The notes under the pieces: model-generated | The model's database searches: none | Seen by the model: the letters and a program-made list of their open reading frames with translations, nothing else | Told to the model about the DNA's origin: nothing | DNA from: G963674665 sp963674665 | Lineage (GTDB): Bacteria; Desulfobacterota; Desulfovibrionia; Desulfovibrionales; Desulfovibrionaceae | NCBI GenBank assembly: GCA_963674665.2 | Contig: CAXXPL010000016.1 | Coordinates: 62,001 to 126,000 of the forward strand | Reading direction: 5' to 3' | Length of the DNA: 64,000 nt | Position numbers and translations under genes: made by a program | In this document: in pieces, positions 8,001 through 17,618 of the stretch | Position numbering within the stretch: the stretch's first letter is position 1 | Layout of the letters: each line of letters begins with the position of its first letter

Positions 8001-8884
8001 TTAAATTTTTGCGCATAGTCGCCGCAAGGTCTCACTCCCGGGACGCCATTTATCAAATAGAGACTCCACCCCTGTCGCAACTGCAGCAACTGTCGGGAAA
8101 TACACGTTGTGGGTGGCCTTGCGCCTCGTCAGCTTCCAGACACGCTCAATCGGGTTTATCTCTGGGCTATAAGGAGGCATAAACTCTAGATTGAACCTGT
8201 CCTCGGCTTTGTGGCGCCAGCCGAAGTGTAAGTTGGCATGATGATATCTCACATTGCCGATAATTATCACGACGCGGCGCCTAGCATGGCAGCTGACTTT
8301 TCGTAGATACTTGAGAAAGTAAAAGAACGTTTCTCTGTTGAACTTGTCCTCTTCTCGCCTGTATATAAATTAGCCGTCCCACAACCGGACGGCTCCAAAA
8401 TACCCGACACTTTTTCTCGTTGGATGGTGTAAAGCAAATGGATCTTTCGTCTCTGCCGGCACCCACATGCGGCAGCGTGTTCCATGTTGTTCGAAACGAA
8501 CCTCGCCCAGTGCCCACAAGTCAACAGAACTATCTTTCTGTAAGTGATGAAATTTTTTATATTGTTCCTGACGTTCCGAGTCGGCTTGAGCAATCTTCGG
8601 ACGCGGCTTGCACAATCGAAAGCCCAGTTGTCGGAAAAGTCGTTGGCATTGTCTCACGCCGAGAGAGACACCCCATTGCTGTTGAATACATGTCGACAAT
8701 GCCTTTCCGTCCCAAGAGCCCTCAAGGCCGACGTTCGAAGTGTCTTTACGCAAAACGATGGCAATGTCTTCGAGTTGTGACCCGTTCAGTCGTTTGGGGC
8801 ACCCTGGCCGGTCACCATCCACAAGACCACTGAATCCTTCCGCCTCAAATCTTCGAACCCAATAAGCAACCGTGCGTGGCGCGT
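8001..8884 (-). pseudogene. Dead IS630-family transposase, 5' truncated
   Basis: One frame reads from RTVAYWVRRFEAEGFSGL (N-terminal helix-turn-helix region) to MPPYSPEINPIERVW (third acidic residue kept) and the stop at 8001. It is dead on three counts: a TAA at 8370-8372; the first catalytic Asp region reads ALGEVRFEQHG where DEVHFQQHG is usual; the second reads IIIGNVRYHHA where LDNARYHHA is usual. The 5' end is cut at 8885 by the 3' end of the group II intron remnant. A different lineage from the intact IS630 element nearby. Confidence 0.8.
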
Positions 8885-9653
8885 ATCGGGTAGGACGGGG
8901 GGCTCGCGCCCCCCGTCCTACCACACCACCGGGCATACGGTTCCGTACCACGGCGGTTCCTGCCAGCTTGGCGTCTTTTCTCTGAATGCCTGTCGGACTA
9001 TAAGCACCCAGCCCTACCTCACGGATTCCGTCCGCTATTTCCAGCTTTAAGGCCCCTTACGGGCATCTGCTCAATCCAAACAGAAGACAGTGTTCATGCC
9101 TCGCTTGGCAGGTTTGGCCCGTCGTCGGGTGGTTAGGTCGACTACTAAAGCTCTTTACGTTTAAAATGCTTGTTCAACGGCTGGCAAAGCCAGCCTACAA
9201 GCATTTCGCGGCAAGGATGTGCGGACAAATCCTTGCAGAGCATTTGAACTATTTCAAAGTTAAAATGCTCTATGGCCTCGGCTGACTTCTGTTCGCCCAT
9301 CTCGACACGTTGCCGTGCCGATAGCGCATGGCAGGCGAACAGACCTCCCCGGGTAATGCGCGCGACCCTCCTGCTTATACCCGCCGCATATACGTCCATG
9401 CTTTCCGTACAAGTATCGGGCTTTGAAGATATCGGCCTCCTCACCCGGCATGACCGCCTCGTATGCGATTTCCGTTCGTCGGGTCAGCATTTTGCCCGCG
9501 GCTTCCTTCAGATTCCATCTCGCGATGGACACCCTTGCCGTCCGGCTAGCAGTTCCCCCTGTCGGGCCTGCGGAGGGCTTTCACCTCCAAGTCACCAGGC
9601 AGGCACCACACCTGCCCGGATGGTGCTCACGCACCACGCGCCCTGCCGGGCGC
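8885..9653 (-). mobile_element. Group II intron remnant without reverse transcriptase
   Basis: Reading the minus strand, base 9653 begins GTGCGCCCGGC, the canonical group II intron 5' end, followed by domain I-like sequence that includes GGGTGTCCATCGCGAGATGG. At the other end a domain V hairpin (GAACCGCCGTGGTACGGAACC, about 8920-8960) and a domain VI-like G/C-rich hairpin end in CCTACCCGAT at 8885. Only about 770 bases remain and no reverse transcriptase is encoded, so the intron is internally deleted. A MITE-like repeat occupies 9145-9272. The 5' flank is a terminator; the 3' flank is the broken transposase. Confidence 0.7.
9145..9272. repeat. MITE-like palindromic element with IS630-type end
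   Basis: Three hairpins in tandem: AAATGCTTGT 9164-9173 with ACAAGCATTT 9197-9206 (inner stem GGCTGGC/GCCAGCC), CAAGGAT 9212-9218 with ATCCTTG 9229-9235, and AGAGCATTT 9237-9245 with AAATGCTCT 9263-9271. Read from 9272 on the minus strand the end is TAGAGCATTTTAACTTTGA, nearly identical to the inverted repeat of the IS630 element at 6748-7739. No coding capacity, consistent with a non-autonomous element inserted in the intron remnant. Confidence 0.6.
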
Positions 9654-9666
9654 ACCGAAAACTGAA

Positions 9667-9695
9667 GGGGAGCACCCATGTCCCGGGTACTCCCC
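9667..9695 (-). terminator. Rho-independent terminator of the 9723-10418 gene
   Basis: Minus-strand stem GGGGAGTACCC / GGGTGCTCCCC with a 7-base loop, followed by TTCAGTTTTC. The T-rich tail directly abuts the group II intron 5' end at 9653. Confidence 0.75.
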
Positions 9696-9722
9696 CTCGA
9701 GAGGATATATCCTGTACAAAAT

Positions 9723-10418
9723 CTAGTTCAGCTCTTGTTCCACAATCTGGCGGGTACGCTCGGGCTGGGAGGTGGCTTCCTCCAGCAGCACCATGTCCCC
9801 GATCTTCAGAGAGCAGATGGGGTTGTAATCCGACGCAGCAACGCGCTTGCAAAAGGTTACGGTCACCTGAGGCTTGCTGTCGCCCAGACCCTCCACCTTA
9901 TTGTTCAGCGCGGCCATCTCCTTGGTGTCTGGGCTGGCATACACCAAATCCAGGGGGTAGTTCGGGAGGGTGATGAACAGGAACTTGTCCTCGTCCACGA
10001 ACGCATACTGCAATTCATCCGTGAATTCGCCGTTGCAACCGTCCTCCACCGTGTTCCGCTCGATGTCCAGCTGAATCAACTCCTCACGTTCCTTGCCATT
10101 GGCGGCCAGAATCTCGGACAGATCGTCCACCCGGTCCAGCATGACCTGGGCATAGGCCTCCTCCAGATTCAGATGCGCGGATTCCATCAGTTCGAGGGCC
10201 AGATTGTCCTCGTTGTCCTGCCACAGGTAATCCGCCTCCTGAATCTGCTCCTGATCCTGCTCGCTCAGATTGGCAAGAAGGTCCTGCAATGCGTTGGAAG
10301 CCTTCATGAAGATTTCGGACTCCGCGAGATTGTGGTCATCGAAAAACCCCTGCGTCATGGAATGGGCAGGGGCGGCCAGAGACAACAACAACAAGGACAG
10401 CAAAACGATTTTTTTCAT
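9723..10418 (-). CDS. Secreted acidic protein of unknown function
   Basis: 231 residues. A clear Sec signal peptide (MKKIVLLSLLLLSLAAPAHS) is followed by an acidic helical region rich in Gln, Glu and Asp (about 30-130), then a C-terminal part with three Cys (CNGEF, FCKRV, ICSLK) that could form a disulfide. GGAGGG ribosome site. Monocistronic, ended by the terminator at 9667-9695. I do not recognise the family. Confidence 0.75.
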   Translation of the reverse strand: MKKIVLLSLLLLSLAAPAHSMTQGFFDDHNLAESEIFMKASNALQDLLANLSEQDQEQIQEADYLWQDNEDNLALELMESAHLNLEEAYAQVMLDRVDDLSEILAANGKEREELIQLDIERNTVEDGCNGEFTDELQYAFVDEDKFLFITLPNYPLDLVYASPDTKEMAALNNKVEGLGDSKPQVTVTFCKRVAASDYNPICSLKIGDMVLLEEATSQPERTRQIVEQELN

Positions 10419-10653
10419 GTATACCCTCCATTAAGGTGCGAATGCTTTACAACTGTCCGACCCGCTGCACAATATGCCGATTGCGGGTTTTTTGGGTTTA
10501 TTTCTATTCCAGCCCAAGATGGCGATTCCCATGAAATAGTTTCGCTCCTTACGCTTATTCACAGCACCAACTTCTTGTTATTCGAATATTCGCCCTATAC
10601 TTTGTCTATCTTTCCGCCCCGCTTCTCATTTCTCCAATTCCTTCGAAACCCTC

Positions 10654-10682
10654 TTGACAATAGTTCGACAGCGAACTAATTT
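10654..10682 (+). promoter_or_regulatory. marR-type promoter with embedded palindromic operator
   Basis: -35 TTGACA (10654-10659), 17-base spacer, -10 TAATTT (10677-10682). The operator TAGTTCG-ACAG-CGAACTA (10661-10678, arms 7/7) fills the spacer, so a bound repressor would block polymerase. The expected transcription start falls at or next to the ATG at 10690. Confidence 0.75.
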
Positions 10683-10689
10683 TCTCGCC

Positions 10690-11115
10690 ATGAAAACCGG
10701 TCATGTCGTCTCCCTCATAGGGCGTATACGGTTCCTGGCCCACAGGCGGATCAGCCGGGAGCTTGAGCGCCTCGGGCACCCCGGGCTGGTGCCTTCCCAC
10801 GGTTCCATCCTGAACAAGCTTTACGAGCTGGGGCCGTTGCCCATGAACCAGCTCGCCAAGATCATCGGCCGCCGCAAGAACACGGTCACCACCCTGGTGC
10901 GCAAGCTGGAGGACACGGGCTATGTGCGCCGCATGCCCTCCCCCCAGGACGCGCGCGTAGCCATGATTTCCCTGACCCCCAAGGGTGAGGCCTTCCGCCC
11001 CCATTTCGAGGAGGTGTCCAGGGAGATGCTCGAACAACTGTGGGGCGACATCCCGGAATTCGAGAGGGAGCAACTCGTCGCACTTCTCGAAAGAATTGAG
11101 GAAAACATGTCCTAG
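10690..11115 (+). CDS. MarR-family transcriptional regulator
   Basis: 141 residues from ATG 10690. Winged helix-turn-helix: LPMNQLAKIIGRRKNTVTTL (recognition helix) and a wing with DARVAMISLTPKGEAF, the classic MarR wing. A TTG at 10654 is in frame but is itself the -35 box, so ATG 10690 is preferred. Its promoter is then so close that the mRNA may be leaderless. It shares a near-identical operator with the next gene at 11229, so self-repression plus control of that gene is likely. The ligand is unknown. Confidence 0.85.
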   Translation: MKTGHVVSLIGRIRFLAHRRISRELERLGHPGLVPSHGSILNKLYELGPLPMNQLAKIIGRRKNTVTTLVRKLEDTGYVRRMPSPQDARVAMISLTPKGEAFRPHFEEVSREMLEQLWGDIPEFEREQLVALLERIEENMS

Positions 11116-11135
11116 AGCATTTCGCGGCAAGGAGT
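11114..11135. repeat. MITE-like repeat fragment
   Basis: AGAGCATTTCGCGGCAAGGA shares 18 consecutive bases (GCATTTCGCGGCAAGGA region) with the element at 9200-9217. The repeat overlaps the TAG stop of the MarR gene. Confidence 0.5.
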
Positions 11136-11164
11136 GCAGGGCAACCGACCTTTTCAAAGTTTCA

Positions 11165-11207
11165 TTGTCTCAGTGTTATTTCACCCATATAGTTCGATGC
11201 CGAACAA
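11165..11207 (+). promoter_or_regulatory. Promoter and MarR operator of the PNPOx-like gene
   Basis: -35 TTGTCT (11165-11170), 17-base spacer, -10 TATAGT (11188-11193). The dyad TAGTTCG-ATGC-CGAACAA (11190-11207) overlaps the -10 and repeats the operator at 10661-10678 with one arm mismatch, linking the two genes in one regulon. Confidence 0.7.
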
Positions 11208-11228
11208 AAATTACATATGGAGAGCGTC

Positions 11229-11630
11229 ATGCAAAAAGTATTGGACCACCTGTCGACCAACAGCACTGTTTTCCTGGCAACGTCCGACAACGGCGCACCC
11301 AGGGTGCGCCCCTTTCAGTATCAGTTCGCAGACAAGGGGCGCTTGTGGTTCTGCACCTCCAAGAAAAAGGATATGTTCGAGCAGTTGAAGAATGACCAAC
11401 GGGTGGAGCTCAGTTGCACCGCCCCGAACATGACCACGCTACGGCTCCGCGGGCTGGCGGTGCTGGAGGACAACGCCGAGATCAAGAAAAGGATCTTGGA
11501 GAAAAACGGCTTGGTCCGCTCCATCTACCGGACAGCGGACAACCCGGAGTTCACGGTTTTCAGTATCGACCACGGCAAAGCGCAGCTGTTCGATTTCAGC
11601 GGCAATCCGCCAGAGGTGTTCTCGTTTTAG
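11229..11630 (+). CDS. Pyridoxamine 5'-phosphate oxidase-like flavoprotein
   Basis: 133 residues in the split-barrel FMN-binding fold of small PNPOx-like proteins: TVFLATSDNGAPRVRPFQY, the LWFCTSKKKDMFEQL strand/helix and VELSCTAP. This short subclass is often a flavin- or F420-linked reductase rather than a true PdxH, and no PdxH-specific C-terminal motif is present. ATG 11229 follows GGAGA at good spacing; ATG 11217 is the alternative. It carries the same operator as the MarR gene, suggesting induction by a redox or toxic signal. Confidence 0.75.
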   Translation: MQKVLDHLSTNSTVFLATSDNGAPRVRPFQYQFADKGRLWFCTSKKKDMFEQLKNDQRVELSCTAPNMTTLRLRGLAVLEDNAEIKKRILEKNGLVRSIYRTADNPEFTVFSIDHGKAQLFDFSGNPPEVFSF

Positions 11631-11704
11631 AGCACCCTGACATTCAGGATACCAGTGGCTTTCATGCGAATAACCAAATTGCGGCAAGTTCTGGAAAGGG
11701 CGGT

Positions 11705-11743
11705 CCGAAGGGGAGAACTTCTTTCAAGAGGTTTTCCCCTCGG
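11705..11743. terminator. Long GC-rich hairpin (repeat-family terminator)
   Basis: CCGAAGGGGAGAACTTCT, loop TTCA, then AGAGGTTTTCCCCTCGG. Near-copy of the hairpin at 14633-14671, including the AAGTTCTGGAAAGGG lead-in. Separates the PNPOx-like gene from the convergent DUF2867 gene and could act on both. Confidence 0.6.
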
Positions 11744-11784
11744 TAATTCTTTTCCATGTTCTTTCCAAACGTGTGCCTTCCTTC

Positions 11785-12294
11785 TCATCCTCTGCCCAGG
11801 GCTTCCCGCGCCATGCAGTTGATGACCAGGTGATGAAACGGGAGGATCACGTTGTAGTAGATGCGCCCTGTCCAGCGCAGATACCTGGCGCCTGACAGGA
11901 AGTGAAGGCGCTGCCCCCCGCCTTCCAACTGCTCCACCACCACCCCGAGATAGCCCACGATCATCCTGTCCCGCGCCTCGGCCAGCCAGTACTCCCCCTC
12001 CTTGGCGGCAAGAATGGTGAAGAACGCGCCTCTCTCTCCCGGGGTGAAGGACACCTCTTCAGGGGCGATGTCCTCCTTCTCCGGGATTTCCTCCTGCCGC
12101 GTACCCAACAGACGTACGAACCCAGCCCGCACCCTGTACAGGAGGCGCATCCACTCCGGCATGTAGGACAGCACCGCGGCCAAAAACTCCCGCAGGCTCA
12201 TGTCGCTGACAACGATCTTGTCGTGCAGGTCGTCCGCCCCCCGCACCAAAGCAGCCACCTCGGGATACGCGCTCAAACATTTCGGCATGTTCAT
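11785..12294 (-). CDS. DUF2867-family protein
   Basis: 169 residues. The DUF2867 pattern is seen: an aromatic-rich N-terminal helix (LSYMPEWMRLLYRVRAGFVRLLG), YWLAEARDRMIVGYLGVVVE in a beta barrel-like middle, and RIYYNVILPFHHLVINCMAREA at the end. Related domains resemble lipid- or small-molecule-binding folds; function unknown. Divergent from the TetR gene at 12407, so it may be that regulator's target. Ribosome site AAGGAG. Confidence 0.6.
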   Translation of the reverse strand: MNMPKCLSAYPEVAALVRGADDLHDKIVVSDMSLREFLAAVLSYMPEWMRLLYRVRAGFVRLLGTRQEEIPEKEDIAPEEVSFTPGERGAFFTILAAKEGEYWLAEARDRMIVGYLGVVVEQLEGGGQRLHFLSGARYLRWTGRIYYNVILPFHHLVINCMAREALGRG

Positions 12295-12370
12295 ATCGAC
12301 TCCTTGTATTCAGAATTCTCATGACTCCTGCTTGACGGCAATATGAAATGTGTTTATATTAAAGTCAAGT

Positions 12371-12387
12371 TTTATTGAATTAATAAA
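12371..12387. promoter_or_regulatory. Palindrome upstream of the TetR gene
   Basis: TTTATT-GAATT-AATAAA, perfect 6-base arms, 20 bases before the TetR start in the 112-base divergent region. A plausible autoregulatory operator by position only. Confidence 0.4.
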
Positions 12388-12406
12388 TAGTACTTTCGGA
12401 GAAAAC

Positions 12407-13131
12407 ATGAAGATAAGCGCACAGCAGAAAGTGGAGACACGGCGGGCCATCCTGGAGGCCGCCGTGGACCTGATCATCGAGAACGGCTTCCGAGCCACCA
12501 GCATGCGCGCCGTGGCGCGCAGTGCTGGAGTGGGCGACGCCACCATCTACAACTACTTCCCCACCAAGGAGGCCCTGCTCTACGGCTATTATCTGGACGC
12601 CATCGAGTACGCCGTGGAGGCCATGGAGCAGGTGGAGGAGTTCGGGGAGTTCGACGTGCGGGAAAAGCAGCAGGTGTTCTTCGAAACCATCCTGGAGGGC
12701 TTCCTCGGGGATCGGGAGTTCGTGGAGCAAACCTTCCCCTCGGTGTTCTTCCACCCCCTGCCCGTGGACAAGGGCATCAAGGCGATCCGGAAACGCTTCA
12801 TCGCGGTGCTGGAGAGCCACTTTCAGGCAGCCGTGGAATCCGGCGAGATGCCCGAGCTCATTCTCAAGGAGCTGGTCTTTCACTTCATCTGGGACTTCTT
12901 CATCGCCGTGACATTGTACTGGCTCAAGGACGACTCCGAGCAGTTCTCCAATACCAGCGTGTTCATCGACAAGAGCATGGACCTCGGCTACACCATGCTC
13001 AGGTCCGGAGTTCTGGACAAGGCCACTGGCCTGGGCCTCGTTCCTGTTCAAGTCCCACGTGCTCAGCCGGGCCGACATGATCATGGAGCACCGCGACGCC
13101 TTCCAACGTATCAGGCAGGAGTTTCTCAACA

Positions 13132-13148
<17 letters not shown>
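12407..13148 (+). CDS. TetR/AcrR-family regulator (frameshifted near 13030)
   Basis: Start ATG 12407 with GGAG. N-terminal TetR helix-turn-helix: RRAILEAAVDLIIENGF then MRAVARSAGVGDATIYNYFP. The first frame ends at 13135 with an Arg/Pro-rich tail unlike a protein core. The +1 frame from about 13030 reads SFLFKSHVLSRADMIMEH and ends at TGA 13146-13148 like a normal TetR C-terminus. Removing one G from the GGG near 13034 restores 246 residues, and the total length (742 = 3x247+1) fits a single insertion. Its end overlaps the AarF kinase start by 17 bases, so the two are probably translated together. Confidence 0.78.
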
Positions 13149-14436
<1,288 letters not shown>

Positions 14437-14529
14437 GGGAGAAGGAAGGAGATAAAGAGAGAAAGAAAAGATTTTCCGTGGGGACCCCTTTTTCAGAATA
14501 TGGCTATTGCCTTAGCTCAGCAAGATTTT

Positions 14530-14568
14530 CCGGGGGGAAACCTTTCTGAAGAAAGGTTCTCCCCCCGG
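14530..14568. terminator. GC-rich repeat hairpin 1
   Basis: CCGGGGGG AA ACCTTTC, loop TGAA, GAAAGGT TC T CCCCCCGG. Member of the GGGGAAA/TTTCCCC hairpin family seen throughout the window. Confidence 0.6.
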
Positions 14569-14632
14569 ACCCCCCTTCCAAAGACTTACTAATAAAAAAT
14601 ATTATATATCAAAAAGTTCTGGAAAGGGGAGC

Positions 14633-14671
14633 CCGAGGGGAAAAACCTCTTTCAAGAGGTTTTCCCCTCGG
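14633..14671. terminator. GC-rich repeat hairpin 2
   Basis: CCGAGGGGAAAAACCTCT, loop TTCA, AGAGGTTTTCCCCTCGG. Near copy of the hairpin at 11705-11743. Confidence 0.6.
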
Positions 14672-14857
14672 AAAGCCGTTTGTTCGATTCTTTCCATTTT
14701 GCGGAGCAAAGGTAATAGCCACGTTTCAGAAAGGGTTCCCCCCGCCCCCCCCTCCTATAAACTTTCAAAAGCGGCGCAGCCGCTGGAACGCGGCTGTTAA
14801 GCCATGTGCGCTCCGTTATATTACAAAATGGTTTCCCCCTCGCAAAATTCTTATCCC

Positions 14858-16309
14858 CTAAACTTGCTTCTCTCCCAAAATCTCTTCACGCTTCCGGCGC
14901 ACGGCTGTGATGGCAAGGGTGATGTGCTCCAAAGTGGTCCTGTGGTTCACGATTGCGGCCCGGATCACGGTACGGCCCGAGAGCGTGGTGGTGGAGAACA
15001 CCACGGTGCCCTCCAACTGCAGCTGTTGCACGATTTGGGCGTTGAAATCATCCTGGTCGGTTGGGGGCATATCATCAGGCGCGGCGCTGAAGCAGCAGAC
15101 GTTCAGGCGCACTGGCGCGGCCATGCGCAGTTCCGGGGCTGCGTGCACCTGCTCCTCCATGGCGGCCGCAAGCTCGCAGTTGCGGGTGATGGCCCGGCCA
15201 AGGGTCTCGCTGCCATAGGCGCGCAGCGCTGACCAGACCTTGAGGGCCAGGAACCCCCGGGAGAGGTCGAAGCCGTAGTCGCAGAACCAGGGGTCACCCG
15301 CCCCAAGGCCTTGTTGTTGCGTGGTCAGATAGTCGGGGCGTGTGGCGAATGCGCCTCGATGGAGCGCCTCGTCCCTGATGATGACCGCGCCGCAGCCGTA
15401 CTGCACGTACATCCACTTGTGGAAGTCGAAGGCCAGGGAGTCGGCGCGCTCCGCCCCTTCAATGAGATGACGCCACTTTGGGGCGGCCAGGTGCGCCCAG
15501 ATGCCGAAAGCGCCGTCGATATGGAACCAGAGCTTGTGCTCCTGGCAAAAGTCGGCAATGCCCTGCAGATCGTCAAAAGCGCCCCTGTCAACTGATCCTG
15601 CCGTACCGATTACGCAAAAGGGGCGCAGCCCCGCGAATTTGTCCCGTTCCACTGCCCGGGCCAGAAGGGCCAGGTCCATGCCCCCGTCTGGTGTGGGAGG
15701 GATGGTGCACAGGGCCGAGGAGCCGAGGCCCAGAAGCTCCAGGGCCTTTCGGGCTGCCACATGCACCCCTTGCACGGCGTAGCATCGCAACAAGGGAGCG
15801 TTTTGGATGCCCTGTTGCCGCGACTCCGGCCCCAAGGCCTTGTACCGGGCCACAGCCAGGGCGATGACAGCGGCCTGGGAAGAGCCAGTGACCAGCAGTC
15901 CGCTGGCCTGTTCAGGGAGGGAGAAGCAGCGCTTGCACCAGTCGATGACCTCGCGTTCGATGTAGGTGGCGCCGTGATTCCGCCCCCCGCAATTGCTGTT
16001 CATGGTGGCGGCCACAATCTCTGACATCAGGCCGGTGGCCAGGCCGGTGCCGTGCACCCAGCCGAAAAAACCGGGGTGGGTGTTCCCCGTGGCAAAGGGC
16101 AGCACGTTGGCCACCAGCTCCGTTGCCAAAGCGCTCTCTCCGATACCCTGCTCCGCCTCACCCAGTCTGAAGGCATCCTTGTCGGCCTGGCAGGGCTGCT
16201 TCCAGGGAAAGTTCCCGACGTTTTCCAATCTGTCGATGCAGGCGTCGAGCAGGCGATGCGCGGCGCTTCGAAACGCCCCCCAATCCTGGGGGTCAAGATG
16301 AGAACCCAT
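14858..16309 (-). CDS. PLP-dependent group II decarboxylase (aromatic/acidic amino acid type)
   Basis: 483 residues of the glutamate/tyrosine/aromatic-amino-acid decarboxylase family. Seen: HPGFFGWVHGTG near residue 80, VTGSSQAAVIALA (PLP phosphate region), FHIDGAFG (ring-pairing Asp) and FDFHKWMYVQYGCG with the PLP Lys at about 298. Reaction: amino acid to amine plus CO2. Substrate choice cannot be read with confidence. ATG 16309 has AAGGAG nine bases upstream. It stands alone, convergent with the AarF gene. Confidence 0.85.
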   Translation of the reverse strand: MGSHLDPQDWGAFRSAAHRLLDACIDRLENVGNFPWKQPCQADKDAFRLGEAEQGIGESALATELVANVLPFATGNTHPGFFGWVHGTGLATGLMSEIVAATMNSNCGGRNHGATYIEREVIDWCKRCFSLPEQASGLLVTGSSQAAVIALAVARYKALGPESRQQGIQNAPLLRCYAVQGVHVAARKALELLGLGSSALCTIPPTPDGGMDLALLARAVERDKFAGLRPFCVIGTAGSVDRGAFDDLQGIADFCQEHKLWFHIDGAFGIWAHLAAPKWRHLIEGAERADSLAFDFHKWMYVQYGCGAVIIRDEALHRGAFATRPDYLTTQQQGLGAGDPWFCDYGFDLSRGFLALKVWSALRAYGSETLGRAITRNCELAAAMEEQVHAAPELRMAAPVRLNVCCFSAAPDDMPPTDQDDFNAQIVQQLQLEGTVVFSTTTLSGRTVIRAAIVNHRTTLEHITLAITAVRRKREEILGEKQV

Positions 16310-16745
16310 TGCGGCAAACTCCTTGCGTCTGCGGTTTCCGGCACAGTAGCCGGATTCATCGCCATGGGCAATCTGTGGTCAGACCAGAAAAAATGAAAAA
16401 GACGCTGCGGCAGGGAAAGATGGCAGGAGGAATCACTTTGTACATATCTCCAGCACAGCTCATAAAACTCTTTTTAACAAAATGTTACATGGAAAATCTT
16501 GTTCAGCCCGCAGCAAGTACCGAAGCTTTCTCATCATTGTTATCCAAAGCATTCGCATCACTAAACTACGAGCCTACATAGATTTACGCATTGCCGACCT
16601 GGCAAGCACATGCTATGCCCTGCTGCATGATATCGGTTCCGGAATTCACTGCTTCGGGTGAAGGCCATCATCTCTGCTTTGAAATCGTATCCGGTATGAC
16701 CGGAGATTTTCTTTTCGAGAACTCAATCCATATGGTGTTTTTGTC
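16310..16745. other. Gene-poor spacer before the AT-rich island
   Basis: Base composition falls from GC-rich to AT-rich along this stretch. A 62-codon open frame (start 16393) has a GGAGG-like run inside it but no recognisable domain, and I do not call it a gene. Confidence 0.4.
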
Positions 16746-17435
16746 ATGATCTCGTTTTTCAGTAATGTATATATGTATCACTTTGGCACAACCAAGGCGA
16801 TTGTCATACTGTTTTTCGTTTCTATTATCTTATTGCCCATAACTTACGTTACATCATTATACCACAGCTACTCCATCCCTCTGGACACAATATATTCACA
16901 CACAACCTTCATTGTCTTTCAATTCATATTTGATCGTATATTCTTCTGTACTTTCATAGGAGTTTATTATCATCTTGCAAAAAACTTTGACCAATCCTCG
17001 ACAAAATTTCGCGTAAAATCTGCTATTTCCGCTTTACTGCTCGTTGATATCATACTTTCTCTACTATCCATATTTACAGACGTCTTTCACACCCCACTCT
17101 CCTTGTCGACAGTAGTCTATATATCTCTTTTCTGTCTACTTATATTATTGCCAATTACGTATATATTAATTAAACATTTTTGGAAATCAACATTATGCAT
17201 CATCACTCCATTTTTGGCATCTCTCTCAATAAGTTTTATGATATGTACATTTTTCCCATTCTTACTGGATGATTTACCCGTAACAATCGCTGAAACATAT
17301 TACTCGCAAGGCTGCTTCAATCAATCAGCTGCAATTCTTGAAAAATATATTGGTCACTATAATAGTGAATGCAGTGAATGCAAAGAATTACTAAATAAAT
17401 GCTACAAAGAACTAGGAATTCACAGTATAGACTAG
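16746..17435 (+). CDS. Unknown membrane protein in low-GC DNA
   Basis: 229 residues with about five hydrophobic segments (roughly 18-40, 48-75, 88-110, 120-145, 150-175) and a short C-terminal soluble tail (YYSQGCFNQSAAILEKYIGH) that resembles one tetratricopeptide-type helix pair with a CxxC (CSEC). The gene is much richer in A/T than its neighbours, with Ile/Phe/Tyr codons ending in A or T, which points to horizontal acquisition. No ribosome site of note. Function unknown. Confidence 0.6.
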   Translation: MISFFSNVYMYHFGTTKAIVILFFVSIILLPITYVTSLYHSYSIPLDTIYSHTTFIVFQFIFDRIFFCTFIGVYYHLAKNFDQSSTKFRVKSAISALLLVDIILSLLSIFTDVFHTPLSLSTVVYISLFCLLILLPITYILIKHFWKSTLCIITPFLASLSISFMICTFFPFLLDDLPVTIAETYYSQGCFNQSAAILEKYIGHYNSECSECKELLNKCYKELGIHSID

Positions 17436-17618
17436 ATTTGGACCTATCGAAAACATCATACGATCGAGCTTGCTGCACTAATTTTTGAATTTCCTCTTTT
17501 TCCCACATGAGGAGCGGGGAACACCTGATGTTCATTGATGAAACTGGATTACCAATTCTGATACAAAACCGCAGAACAACAAAATCAAAAACCATGAACA
17601 CGAACCCCACGGTGTCTC

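Larger units (their letters stand above)
14437..14857. other. Hairpin-rich gene-free region
   Basis: No gene. It contains two strong hairpins (14530-14568, 14633-14671), AT-rich filler between them and a further degenerate GC-rich tract (14725-14790), all of the genome-repeat type. It separates convergent genes. Confidence 0.6.

Noticed and set aside
8370..8951. Start of the dead transposase at ATG 8949-8951
   Set aside because: That ATG lies inside the group II intron domain V; the residues before RTVAYWV come from intron sequence, not the transposase.
10654..10689. Upstream TTG start for the MarR gene
   Set aside because: The TTG is part of a perfect -35 box and the added residues lie over the promoter and operator.
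16309..16581. Open frame of 90 codons after the decarboxylase
   Set aside because: Its first half is antisense to the decarboxylase start; the remainder has no domain or conserved features visible.
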